The notes: generated from the sequence alone by a model not told the origin. A stretch of DNA of 64,000 bases from Delftia sp. PS-11 (GCF_029870285.1 NZ_JACSYA010000011.1:1-64000); one strand, 5' to 3'. Shown: positions 50,215 through 58,966, numbered from the stretch's first letter. A program made the numbers and translations.

Positions 50215-51759
50215 TCAACGGTCCACCCTGCCCCATTCGCGCTCGTAGGTGTTGACCAGCACCTGGTTGGACAGGCGGTTGACCTCGGCCGGCACACGCG
50301 CCATGTCCAGCGGGAAGTCGAACATCAGCGCCATGGTCTGCGGGCTCAGAAAACGCAGCCCCTGGGGCAGCGCATCGGGCTGGCGCCAGGGCCGGTGGCT
50401 GGCAATCACGAAGCCCCATTCGCCAAAACTGGGCACATGGGCATGGTAGGGCGTGGCCTGCAGGCCGACAGACTCGATGGTCTGCACCACGGTCCAGTAG
50501 CTCTTGCGTGCGATCAGGGGCGAGGTGGTCTGCACCACGGCATAGCCGCTGGCTGCCAGCCGCTTGTCCAGCAAGGCGTAGAAACTGTTGGTGAACAGCT
50601 TGCCGATGGCGAAATTGGTCGGATCGGGAAAATCGACGATGACCACATCGAAAGTGTCAGACGCCTGCTGCAGCCACTGGAAGGCATCCGTATTGACAAT
50701 CTGCACGCGCGCATCGCCCAGCGCCTGCGCGTTGAGCGCACGCAGCATGGGGTTGTCCTTGAACAGTCCGGTCATGGCCGGGTCCAGCTCCACCAGCGTG
50801 ACCGACTCCACCGACGGGTACCGGAGCACCTCGCGCACCGCCATGCCATCGCCGCCGCCCAGCACGGCCACGCGCCGGGGGGCGCCATGCGCAGCCATCA
50901 CGGGATGGACCAGCGCCTCGTGGTAGCGGTACTCGTCGCTTTGCGCGAACTGCAGATTGCCATTGAGATACAGCCGGGCGCCCTGGCGCCCCTGCGTGAC
51001 CACAATGCGCTGGTAGGGAGAGCTGCTGGAGAGCACAATGCGGTCCTGGTAGAAATGGTCGTCGGCCAGGCGCGTCAGGTGGTCGGCGCCCCAGATGCCG
51101 CCACCCAGCAGCGCCAGCACCACGGCGCAGGCCAGCGCATGCATGCGGGGCCGGCGCAGTTCATGGCGGAACAGCAGCAGCGCCCAGACCGCCACGGCCG
51201 CATTCATGAAGCCGAACAGCAGGCCCGTGCGTACCAGCCCCAGCTTGGGCACCAGCAGCAGCGGAAAGGCCAGCGACACGGCCAGAGCCCCCAGGTAATC
51301 GAAGGTCAGCACCTGCGACACCAGGTCCTTGAGGGCCACATTGCGCTTGAGAATGCGCATGACCAGCGGAATCTCCAGCCCCACCAGCGTGCCCACCACC
51401 AGCACCAGGCCGTAAAGCAGGATGCGGAAGGCCCCCGGCGCGTAGGCATTGGCGATGAACAGCACCGCTGGCAGCGCGCCGCCCACCAGAGCCACCATCA
51501 GCTCGATGCGCAGGAAATGCGCAGGCAGATGGTCTTCGAAGTAGCGCGACAGCCACGAGCCGATGCCCATGGCAAACAGATAGCTGCCGATGATGGTGGA
51601 AAACTGCAGGACCGAGTCGCCCAGCAGGTAGGACGCCAGCGCCCCTGCGGCCAGCTCGTAAAGCAGGCCGCAGGCCGCGATCACGAAGACGCTGACCAGC
51701 AGGGCGATGTCGATGGGGCGCGGCGGCTGGGCGCCGGCAAGAGAGGCGGAAGATGGCAC
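50215..51759 (-). CDS. Membrane-bound polyamine aminopropyltransferase (spermidine-synthase-like)
   Basis: 514-aa protein with about seven predicted membrane helices in residues 15-220 (for example LLVSVFVIAACGLLYELAAG), followed by a spermidine-synthase Rossmann domain: YQRIVVTQGRQGARLYLNG, LGGGDGMAVREVL, LVELDPAM and VIVDFPDPTNFAIGKL. The catalytic domain would sit on the inner membrane. The start is GTG. It is likely co-transcribed with the FAD protein gene. Acceptor specificity cannot be read; the fused membrane part sets it apart from SpeE. Confidence 0.88.
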   Translation of the reverse strand: MPSSASLAGAQPPRPIDIALLVSVFVIAACGLLYELAAGALASYLLGDSVLQFSTIIGSYLFAMGIGSWLSRYFEDHLPAHFLRIELMVALVGGALPAVLFIANAYAPGAFRILLYGLVLVVGTLVGLEIPLVMRILKRNVALKDLVSQVLTFDYLGALAVSLAFPLLLVPKLGLVRTGLLFGFMNAAVAVWALLLFRHELRRPRMHALACAVVLALLGGGIWGADHLTRLADDHFYQDRIVLSSSSPYQRIVVTQGRQGARLYLNGNLQFAQSDEYRYHEALVHPVMAAHGAPRRVAVLGGGDGMAVREVLRYPSVESVTLVELDPAMTGLFKDNPMLRALNAQALGDARVQIVNTDAFQWLQQASDTFDVVIVDFPDPTNFAIGKLFTNSFYALLDKRLAASGYAVVQTTSPLIARKSYWTVVQTIESVGLQATPYHAHVPSFGEWGFVIASHRPWRQPDALPQGLRFLSPQTMALMFDFPLDMARVPAEVNRLSNQVLVNTYEREWGRVDR

Positions 51760-51816
51760 GGCCGGTATTGTGCGCGATGCGACCCTGCGCCGGGCCGCCC
51801 GCCCCCCAGGAGATCG

Positions 51817-53910
51817 CTAGAACCGGTAATTCGCGCTTACCAGGACGCTGCGCGGCGCGCCCGGCATGGCGCTGGAGCGCCAGTACTGCTTGTCGAACAG
51901 ATTGGACAGCGCCACCGTCACGGTCCAGGCATCCTGGCGCCAGCCCACCAGCGCATCCCAGCGGGTATAGCCGGGCAAAACGGTGGTGTTGGCGGCGTTG
52001 GTGAAACGGCTGCCTGTATAGGTCACGCCGATTTCGCCATACCAGGGCCCCTTGGGCGCATAGCGCAGGAACAGATTGCCATTGCGCCTGGCCGTGTCGC
52101 GCAGGTACAGGCCCACGTTGGCAGGCGCCTGGATGTCCTCGGTCACCTTGGCCTGCATGAACGCCACGCCGCCGCGCACATACCAGCCATCGGCCACGCG
52201 CCCGGATGCGCTGAGCTCCATGCCGCGCGAACGCTCCTTGCCGCGCACGGCCCAGGTGAAGGGATCGTTGTTGGGATCGGGGCGGTAGCGGATGTTGTAG
52301 TGCTCCAGCTGGTAGACCGCCACCTGGGTGGACAGATCGCCGCCGAGCCAGTCGCTCTTGACGCCGACCTCGGTCTGGCGCGAATACTGGGGCGCATCGT
52401 CGGGGACCGTCGTGACGCCCAGATCCACTCCCAGATTGCCACGGCCGCCGTAGGGCGAGTAGCTCTTGTTCCACGAGGCATAGAAGCTGTGCTCGCGCAC
52501 CGGCTGCCAGACCACGCCGATGCGCGGGCTGAACCCGCTGCCATCGCTCTTGCGCGTGAAGCCCGTCAGGTTGTTGGTGCTGCGGAAATCGTAGCTGTCA
52601 TGGCGCAGGCCCAGCAGCAGCTTCCACTGCTCGGACAGGCTGAGCAGATCCTGCACATAGAGCGCCTGGCTGCGGCCCCGGTGGTCGTTGTCCTGGGTCG
52701 GCGTGCCCCGCGCAGGGCGCGCGGGCCAGACCACGGGCTGGAACGGGTCATAGGCAAAGCTGCTGCCGGGCTGGCCAATGCGCGGCGCGCGCTCTTCCTC
52801 GCTGGCCTCCAGGCCCACCAGCAGGTCGTGCCGGACGCTGCCGGTGCTGAACCTGCCCGTCAGATCCAGCGTATGGGACAGCGTGGTGTTGCGGGTCTGC
52901 TGCCAGGCGTAGTTGGGCGTGATCTTGCGCGTCGCCGCAGAGTAGGTGCCCGCAAAGTAATGGTCGAAATCCTGGCTGGCCTCGCGCTTGCTGGCCACCC
53001 AGCGCAGGCTCCAGCGGTTGTTGAAGTCGTAGGACAGGTCGGAGCGCAGCACACGCAGGCGGTCCTCCACATAGTCGCCGGGCGCGGCAAAGCCCTGGCG
53101 CAGCGACACGCCGGCGGGCAACTGGTCATAGGCCGGGCCACGGTCGGGCACCCGCCAGACGTTGTCATAGGTGTACTGGCCGCTCCAGCGCAGCCCCGTG
53201 CGCGTGTCCACCAGAATGCTGGGCGAGACCATCTCGTTGCGGTTGCGGATGCCGCTGCGAAAGCTATCGGCCTGCTCACGGTCGGCGGTCAGGCGCACGG
53301 CCACATGCTCGTTGAGCACACGGTTGATGTCGATGGTGCCGCCCACGTTATCCCAAGAGCCGCCGCGCAGCGTGATGCTGCTGCCGGCATCGAAGCGCGC
53401 CTGCTTGCTCACCATGTTGACCACGCCGCCGCCCGCACTGCGCCCGTAGAGCACCGAGGCCGGCCCCTTGAGGATCTCGATGCGCTCCACATTGGCCGTG
53501 CTGCGGCGCACCTGGCCGCTTTCACGCACGCCGTCGCGGTAGATATCGCTCTCGTCGGCTTTGAAGCCTCGGATCAGCACGCCTTCGCCGCGCATGTCGT
53601 AATTGGTATTCACCCCCGGCACGCCGTCGAGCATGGTCGCCAGGTCGTTGATGCCGTAGCTCTTGTACTTGTTGACTTCCAGCGTATCGATGGTCTGCGG
53701 GATGTCCCTGGGCGCCATATAGGTCTTGGTGGCCGTGGTCACGCCCTCAGGACGCACATCATCAGGGTCGTATTGCGCACCGGTGACCTGCAGCATGGGC
53801 AGGGTCTGCGCCTCCTGGGCCTGGACGGCGCCAGCCAGCGCCGTGAAGATGAAGCCAGCGCCCACACCCGCCAGCGTTTTTGCCATGATGGCATCTTGGT
53901 TTTTTGTCAC
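51817..53910 (-). CDS. TonB-dependent siderophore receptor
   Basis: 697-aa outer-membrane receptor. A signal peptide (AGFIFTALAGAVQAQ) is followed directly by the plug domain: LPMLQVTGAQYDPDD (TonB-box region), ILKGPASVLYGRSAGGGVVNM and DMRGEGVLIRGFKADESDIYRDG. A 22-strand barrel follows, ending in a C-terminal aromatic (VLVSANYRF). No N-terminal signalling (STN) domain is present, so it should transport but not signal to a sigma factor. The GTG start at 53910 has GGGAG 6 nt upstream. A Fur-like palindrome lies upstream. The ligand cannot be read from sequence. Confidence 0.92.
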   Translation of the reverse strand: MTKNQDAIMAKTLAGVGAGFIFTALAGAVQAQEAQTLPMLQVTGAQYDPDDVRPEGVTTATKTYMAPRDIPQTIDTLEVNKYKSYGINDLATMLDGVPGVNTNYDMRGEGVLIRGFKADESDIYRDGVRESGQVRRSTANVERIEILKGPASVLYGRSAGGGVVNMVSKQARFDAGSSITLRGGSWDNVGGTIDINRVLNEHVAVRLTADREQADSFRSGIRNRNEMVSPSILVDTRTGLRWSGQYTYDNVWRVPDRGPAYDQLPAGVSLRQGFAAPGDYVEDRLRVLRSDLSYDFNNRWSLRWVASKREASQDFDHYFAGTYSAATRKITPNYAWQQTRNTTLSHTLDLTGRFSTGSVRHDLLVGLEASEEERAPRIGQPGSSFAYDPFQPVVWPARPARGTPTQDNDHRGRSQALYVQDLLSLSEQWKLLLGLRHDSYDFRSTNNLTGFTRKSDGSGFSPRIGVVWQPVREHSFYASWNKSYSPYGGRGNLGVDLGVTTVPDDAPQYSRQTEVGVKSDWLGGDLSTQVAVYQLEHYNIRYRPDPNNDPFTWAVRGKERSRGMELSASGRVADGWYVRGGVAFMQAKVTEDIQAPANVGLYLRDTARRNGNLFLRYAPKGPWYGEIGVTYTGSRFTNAANTTVLPGYTRWDALVGWRQDAWTVTVALSNLFDKQYWRSSAMPGAPRSVLVSANYRF

Positions 53911-53951
53911 AAATCACTCCCACTCGATGAGCGGGTGATTGTATTTGTAAT

Positions 53952-53970
53952 GCAAACCAATATCATTTGC
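53952..53970. promoter_or_regulatory. Possible Fur box of the TonB receptor gene
   Basis: gcaaaccaatatcatttgc lies within the inverted repeat ATGCAAA...TTTGCAT (53950-53972). It matches the Fur consensus at 11 of 19 positions, including TCATT. It is 42 bp upstream of the GTG, a sensible repressor position. Confidence 0.45.
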
Positions 53971-54086
53971 ATGCACAAAACAAGCAGGTTTGTTGCATTA
54001 AAACAACACACAATCCCTGCAGGCGTGAAAAGGACGATCCTGTGGCTCGGTGCCCGGCATGCACCGGGCCACCGGGCGGCTGCAAC

Positions 54087-54902
54087 TTATTGGTTGCGCA
54101 GGTATTGCAGGGCGAAGTCGTCCTGATTCGGCGCGGCCTCGGACGTGGTGAAGACCACGGCATCGCCCTGGCGGCCCAGATGGAGCTTGTCGCCAAACTG
54201 GCAGCTGATGCGCGCCAGGCTGGCTGCGCGGGCCTTGAAGCCGGCATCGCTGCCGCACAGCTGTCGGCCGGCATTGGCCACGGCAGCGCAATAGCCGCCA
54301 ATGCTCAGGCGCTTCATCTGGTCTTCGCTGACCGAGGCCCAGGCCACGCTGGTGCGCACAGGCACGCCGCAGGCCTGGGAGGCGGATTCATCAGCCTCCT
54401 TCAATTGCGCCTCTGCGCTGGCAACGGCCTTGGCGCGGTCGAACTGCGCCAGCTTGTCCTGCACGCCCTGGGCCTTCTGCTTCTGATAGCTTTGCAGCAG
54501 GGTGTTGAGCGCCAGCGCCTTGCTGCCCGCCTCGTCATAGCGCAGATGCACGCCATCGCGCAGCCCTGGCACATAGGCCTGGGTGGCCGCATAGCTGCCG
54601 CCCCAGCCGTCATAGTCCTGGGTGATCACCAGGCTCCAGGGGCGGCCATCCAGCGTGGTGCGCAGGCTCATGCGCCGGCCTTCAACCACCTTGTCCGCCA
54701 GGAACACCACATCGTCAATCGCATGGTTGACCCCTTTGATACGCACCAGGGCCGCCTTGTCATCCGCCGTAGGCGCCACCACCACGGACAGACCGCGCTC
54801 GCCCTTGAAGGCGGCGCCGTACTTGCCCAGGGCCTGTGCCATGGCGCCATGGCTGGCGGCAGCGAGTGCAATGATCGAAAGCGTGCAAGCGAAACGCGAC
54901 AT
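54087..54902 (-). CDS. Exported protein of unknown function
   Basis: 271-aa secreted protein. A signal peptide (ACTLSIIALAAASHGAMAQ) is followed by a region with LDGRPWSLVITQDYDGWGG near residues 85-105, a helical Lys/Gln/Ala-rich stretch around 150-170, and three Cys in the last third (QACGVP, GGYCAAV, QLCGSD) that could form disulfides. I do not recognise the family. AAAGG lies 5 nt before the ATG. A terminator hairpin ends only 15 nt upstream, so its promoter or an attenuator must be close by. Confidence 0.75.
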   Translation of the reverse strand: MSRFACTLSIIALAAASHGAMAQALGKYGAAFKGERGLSVVVAPTADDKAALVRIKGVNHAIDDVVFLADKVVEGRRMSLRTTLDGRPWSLVITQDYDGWGGSYAATQAYVPGLRDGVHLRYDEAGSKALALNTLLQSYQKQKAQGVQDKLAQFDRAKAVASAEAQLKEADESASQACGVPVRTSVAWASVSEDQMKRLSIGGYCAAVANAGRQLCGSDAGFKARAASLARISCQFGDKLHLGRQGDAVVFTTSEAAPNQDDFALQYLRNQ

Positions 54903-54916
54903 GAAAACCTTTCATC

Positions 54917-54943
54917 AAAAAACCCGCCGCATCAGGGCCGGCG
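54917..54943 (-). terminator. Terminator of the glycosyltransferase operon
   Basis: CGCCG (54925-54929) pairs with CGGCG (54939-54943), followed on the minus strand by GGTTTTTTG. It is 130 bp after the GT-C stop and 15 nt before the next start codon. Confidence 0.65.
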
Positions 54944-55073
54944 ATTGGAAAGCCGGATATGGCTCATCCGCAAATGCCAGAGATTAGCAGCACACCACCA
55001 TGTGCCGCCTCCATATGGTGTAACTCTCTGTTGCAGCCACGGCTTGGCGCATTACTTCACAGATGCACGGCAC

Positions 55074-56477
55074 TCAGCACTTGCGCCGCTTTGCCATGGC
55101 AACACAGGCGGCCGCCATGAATGGAAATGCCAGTGCCAGCGCATAGTTGCCAATGACAAGATGCTTTCTGATTTCGAAGAATCCATCACCCAAAGCCATG
55201 GCGTATTGGCTCCATCCGAACAGTGCCAGGAAGATACCCGCCATCAGCAAAGGTTCCAGGCTTTTGCCCAGACAGGCACGCACAATGGCAACGCAGGCCA
55301 GCGCGGCCAGCAGTCCCAGGACGAACACATTGAAGCCCCGCATGAACAGCGGCGGCAGCAGGTTGAAGATGCCCAGTTGGGCAAACTGAGGGGCATTGCG
55401 CATGCCTTTGCCCAGGCCATCAATCGCATGCCGCCCTTCCTGCAAGGCCACGCCAAGCATGCTGTAAACAATCGATGGATTGCGAACGAGCAGGCTCACA
55501 AAATCGCCATGGCGTACATGCGCATCCTGCAGGCACGCAGGCCCGGACGGCTCGAACGCGGAAATGCCGATGCACTCCTGCAGCACCGGCTTGCGCCCCA
55601 GGCTCTGCATCGCAGCCCGCTCCTGCGGCGGCAGCACCTTGAGCGCACCGAAATAAACCGAGTGATAAGCGTTGATGCCTGCGTACTTGCCCAGCGCGAC
55701 AGGCGCGAAGGCCAGGAACTGGCCGGCGCACATGGCAGCGAACACCCAGCCCCTTGGCTTGTGCAGCCAGGGAAAAATGAACAGAAACACCAGCAGTGGC
55801 AGATAGAAATACGCTGTCTTGGTTGCGCCCATCAGGGCGGCGCACGCCAGCAGCAGGCACGCAGACCGCACCGTGCGCCGCTCCAGAAAGCGCAGCATCA
55901 GCAGCGCCAGAACCGGCAGCAACACCACGGCAATCTGCTCCTCGTAGAAGGAGTTCAGAAATGCCATCCAGCCGGAATCCAGAAGGACCGCAGCAGCCGG
56001 CAGAGCAAAACCCCAGCCCGCCAAGGCGCCATGGCGCGCGCGAATCCATGCCGCCAGTGCAACAAACGATGCAAACACCAGCACTCTGGATGGCAGAGAG
56101 CCCAGAATGACCGAATACTGAGTGCTGTCGCCACTGAGCAGCATGGAAACTCCAGCCTGCATCAGCAGATAGAGCTTGTAGAAAGACAGGGAGAAAAACC
56201 CGGACTGGAACCATTCGCTGGCAAAAACCCACCGGTCATGCCACTCGAAAAAGAACCGCCGCTTCCACTCCGCAGTCTCGCTCTCGGGCCAGTTGCTGAG
56301 GAAGCCAACGGGCTTGTCTATCAGAAAGCTGGTGCTTCTCCAGAAGTCTCCGTTGTCAGCATAGCCGGTGTAGATGTGCAGGCAGCTCAGTCCGAAAAAG
56401 GCGACCAGAAACAGCCTGTGGAGCCAGTGTTCATTTTTCTGGATAATCGCCTGCAGGCCATGTGCCGGTTGCCGCAT
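55074..56477 (-). CDS. GT-C-like membrane glycosyltransferase, probable arabinosyl-lipid user
   Basis: 467-aa polytopic protein with about ten predicted membrane helices. The first periplasmic loop holds an acidic GT-C-style motif TGYADNGDFWR near residue 38, the usual catalytic site in lipid-phosphate-sugar-dependent glycosyltransferases. The next large loop includes SFYEEQIAVV. Base composition looks less GC-rich than neighbouring genes. ATG at 56477 overlaps the DprE2-like stop as TGATG; an in-frame start at 56543 would run into that gene. It ends the gtrA-dprE1-dprE2 operon, so it is inferred to use lipid-linked arabinose. TfpW, which arabinosylates Pseudomonas pilin, is a possible functional analogue. 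Confidence 0.75.
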   Translation of the reverse strand: MRQPAHGLQAIIQKNEHWLHRLFLVAFFGLSCLHIYTGYADNGDFWRSTSFLIDKPVGFLSNWPESETAEWKRRFFFEWHDRWVFASEWFQSGFFSLSFYKLYLLMQAGVSMLLSGDSTQYSVILGSLPSRVLVFASFVALAAWIRARHGALAGWGFALPAAAVLLDSGWMAFLNSFYEEQIAVVLLPVLALLMLRFLERRTVRSACLLLACAALMGATKTAYFYLPLLVFLFIFPWLHKPRGWVFAAMCAGQFLAFAPVALGKYAGINAYHSVYFGALKVLPPQERAAMQSLGRKPVLQECIGISAFEPSGPACLQDAHVRHGDFVSLLVRNPSIVYSMLGVALQEGRHAIDGLGKGMRNAPQFAQLGIFNLLPPLFMRGFNVFVLGLLAALACVAIVRACLGKSLEPLLMAGIFLALFGWSQYAMALGDGFFEIRKHLVIGNYALALAFPFMAAACVAMAKRRKC

Positions 56478-57229
56478 CAGATATTGAGCTTGTGGAAAAC
56501 CGCGCGCGGCAGCAGCCGGATGATGGTCATGATCAGCAGCCACTTGCCAGGAGCATAGACAACCGGCTTGCCGGCCTCCACAGCATTGACGATCTGCTGC
56601 GCCACGCTCTCGACCGATGCCAGCTTGGCACCCTGCCCCTTCAAATGCGCTGTCATGGGCGTATCGGTCGGCCCGGGCTTGACCAGCACGACCCTGACCT
56701 GCGTGCCGGCCAGCCGGTGCTGCAGGCCTTCGGCATAGCGCGTCACCAGCCCTTTGGCCGCTCCGTAGACGTAGTTGGACTTGCGCCCACGGTCACCTGC
56801 AACAGAGCCGATGATGGCCAATGTGCCATGGTTGGCCTTTTCCATGTGCCCCGCGAAAGCCTCGGCATACAGCACAGGGGACAGGCCATTGACCTCCAGC
56901 GCCTGTCGGGCGGCGGCAAGATCGCTCTGGCATTGCGCCTGGTCCGGCAGATTGCCATGCGCAATCAGCGCAATGTCGATGCGCCCCTGGGCAGCCAGGC
57001 TGTCCACAATGGCCGCAATGGCCGTGGAATCGAGAAACTGCGCCTGCACCACGCGGATGTCGGATTGCGGGCTGCGTGCCCGCAGATCGGCGGCAACCCG
57101 CTCCAGGCGCTGAGCATCGCGCCCCACCAGGGTCAGATCCGCAGCAGCCTGGGCCAGCCACAGTCTGGCGCAATGCTCTGCAATCGCCGATGTGGCACCG
57201 ACGATGACGATGTTCTTTCTTTGACTCAA
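56477..57229 (-). CDS. dprE2: DprE2-like decaprenylphosphoryl-keto-ribose reductase
   Basis: 250-aa short-chain dehydrogenase. The nucleotide-binding loop is IVGATSAIAEHCARLW, the active-site Ser is in IIGSVAGDRGRKSNYVYGAAK with Tyr-x-x-x-Lys, and the C-terminus is hydrophobic (LLIMTIIRLLPRAVF). In mycobacteria DprE2 reduces the 2'-keto intermediate made by DprE1 to give decaprenylphosphoryl-arabinose. The start is TTG, one base after the DprE1-like stop. The context next to a DprE1 homologue makes DprE2 the best reading; by sequence alone it could be another SDR. Confidence 0.85.
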   Translation of the reverse strand: MSQRKNIVIVGATSAIAEHCARLWLAQAAADLTLVGRDAQRLERVAADLRARSPQSDIRVVQAQFLDSTAIAAIVDSLAAQGRIDIALIAHGNLPDQAQCQSDLAAARQALEVNGLSPVLYAEAFAGHMEKANHGTLAIIGSVAGDRGRKSNYVYGAAKGLVTRYAEGLQHRLAGTQVRVVLVKPGPTDTPMTAHLKGQGAKLASVESVAQQIVNAVEAGKPVVYAPGKWLLIMTIIRLLPRAVFHKLNI

Positions 57230-57230
57230 T

Positions 57231-58532
57231 TCAATTTCCCATCAAACGGCGGGACAGGCCGGAGCTGATGCCAGGATCCCGGTACTTCTGAAATTCGGCC
57301 AGCCGTGGATAGCCGGACTCGAAAAGCGCACGCGGCATGCGCGCATCCTTGGCGGCGTAGATGCGCCCCCCGGCCGCCTGCACAATCGCATCCAGGCGCT
57401 CGAATAGCCGGTGCGTGCGGTCCCCATGGTTGGGGAAATCCAGCGCCAGCGTCACGCCAGGACGGGCAAAGCTCAGCATGCCCGGCGCCTGGCGATTGCC
57501 AAACGTCTTGAGCACCGCCAGGAAAGAGCCATCGCCGGACTGTGCAATCGCGGCGAGCATCTCGCGCACGGCATCCAGGCCCGCCTCACGGGGCACCACG
57601 CTCTGGTACTGGTAAAACCCTCGGGGGCCATACATGCGGTTCCACTGGCTCAGATTGTCCAGCGGGTAGAAAAACGACTCGTAGTGTGCCAGCGCCCTGC
57701 CTGCCTTCCATTGATTGAGATGGAAGTACGCCAGATTGAAGGGTCGCAGAGACAGCCGGTTGACCAGCGATACAGGCGGAACGAAAGGCATGGTCAGACG
57801 GCGGGCCCGGGGCAAGGGGCGCGGGCCTGCATCGACGGGGTTGGCACGCATGAACAGGCCACGGCCCTGGCCACCCGCCAGACAATCGATCCACGACACC
57901 GTATGCTCCCAATCCGCCTCGGATGCATCGGCCAGTTCAAAAAACGCCTCCAGCCCGGCATAGGCCATGGTTTCGGTATCGAGCCAGGGGCCGGCAACAC
58001 GCCGCAGCTGGATCTCCGCCTGGACAATCACGCCAGTCAGGCCCAGCCCCCCCACGGTGGCGGCAAACCAGTCCGGCAACTCGCCAGGCCCGCAGTGCAG
58101 CACCTGGCCATCGGTGCGAAGCAGGGTGAGGCTGATCAGGTGGTCGCCAAAGGAGCCCAGCACATGGTGGTTCTTGCCATGCACATCGTTGGCAATCGCG
58201 CCTCCCACGGTCACCATCTGCGTCCCAGGCGTCACAGGCAATATCCAGCCACGAGGAATCGCCAGCCGCTGGATATCGCGCAGCAACACTCCTGCCTCGC
58301 ATACCAGGCGCCCGGAGACATCATCGAAGGCAATCAGGTGATCCAGGCCCGCCGTCATCCACAGCGTGCCGCCAGGATTCAGGCAGACATCGCCATAACT
58401 GCGCCCCATTCCGTGGGCAACGCCAGGCAAGGCACTCTGACGCAGGCAGTCAGCAATACCGGCAGGGTCATTCACTGCCACTGTCTGGTGCGCCAGCGCA
58501 GTCAGCCGTCCCCATGAAGACACGGGGATCAT
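57231..58532 (-). CDS. dprE1: DprE1-like FAD-dependent decaprenylphosphoryl-ribose 2'-oxidase
   Basis: 433-aa VAO-type flavoenzyme. The FAD site is GMGRSYGDVCLN and TVGGAIANDVHGKNHHVLG, closely matching mycobacterial DprE1 including the conserved His. YGPRGFYQYQ and the substrate-binding Lys in YAAKDAR (Lys395) are present. The residue equal to mycobacterial Cys387, the target of benzothiazinone inhibitors, is Ala363 (TLALDF). It oxidises the 2' hydroxyl of lipid-linked ribose. The start overlaps the gtrA stop as ATGA. Other aldonolactone oxidases are less likely given the VGGAIANDVHGKNHH match and partner genes. Confidence 0.9.
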   Translation of the reverse strand: MIPVSSWGRLTALAHQTVAVNDPAGIADCLRQSALPGVAHGMGRSYGDVCLNPGGTLWMTAGLDHLIAFDDVSGRLVCEAGVLLRDIQRLAIPRGWILPVTPGTQMVTVGGAIANDVHGKNHHVLGSFGDHLISLTLLRTDGQVLHCGPGELPDWFAATVGGLGLTGVIVQAEIQLRRVAGPWLDTETMAYAGLEAFFELADASEADWEHTVSWIDCLAGGQGRGLFMRANPVDAGPRPLPRARRLTMPFVPPVSLVNRLSLRPFNLAYFHLNQWKAGRALAHYESFFYPLDNLSQWNRMYGPRGFYQYQSVVPREAGLDAVREMLAAIAQSGDGSFLAVLKTFGNRQAPGMLSFARPGVTLALDFPNHGDRTHRLFERLDAIVQAAGGRIYAAKDARMPRALFESGYPRLAEFQKYRDPGISSGLSRRLMGN

Positions 58533-58942
58533 GTCTGCTCACTCCGAAAGACATAGCGCCTGTCCAACTGGTATTTGGTCAGATAGCCGATGGCAAGGCC
58601 AATGACTCCCCCCAGATAGCGCATCTCGCGGCTCTCGAAAACATGGTGAAATCCGAACTCGAAGCCCCAGAAAATCACCGTGGTCGCCAACCCCATGATG
58701 CTGTAAAGTACAAAGACTTGCGTATCATGCGCGACACTGCGCGCCTGAAAACGAAAAATGTAACGTTTGTCGAGAACATACTTGACAACGAGCCCAACCG
58801 CAGTACCCACAATGATGGAAGCGGCAATATCGAAGGCTCCATGGTACATGCGCACGACGATGTCCTGGGCTCCGATATTCGCAGCGGTCGCCATCAGCGC
58901 AAAGGCGGCATATTTGACTGCCAGCTTGGTTGAAAAAAACAT
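58529..58942 (-). CDS. GtrA-family membrane protein
   Basis: 137-aa protein with four predicted membrane helices: KYAAFALMATAANIGAQDIV, the central IIVGTAVGLVVKYVLDKRYIF, and a repeat VIGLAIGYLTKYQLDRRYVF. GtrA proteins take part in polyprenyl-phosphate sugar metabolism; in mycobacteria Rv3789, next to the arabinose genes, is one. ATG at 58942 is preferred over TTG one codon earlier. It is divergent from the ubiA-type gene, with start codons only 24 bp apart, and overlaps dprE1 by 4 bp. Confidence 0.88.
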   Translation of the reverse strand: MFFSTKLAVKYAAFALMATAANIGAQDIVVRMYHGAFDIAASIIVGTAVGLVVKYVLDKRYIFRFQARSVAHDTQVFVLYSIMGLATTVIFWGFEFGFHHVFESREMRYLGGVIGLAIGYLTKYQLDRRYVFRSEQT

Positions 58943-58966
58943 CAAATACTACACAGATCGAAAGCA

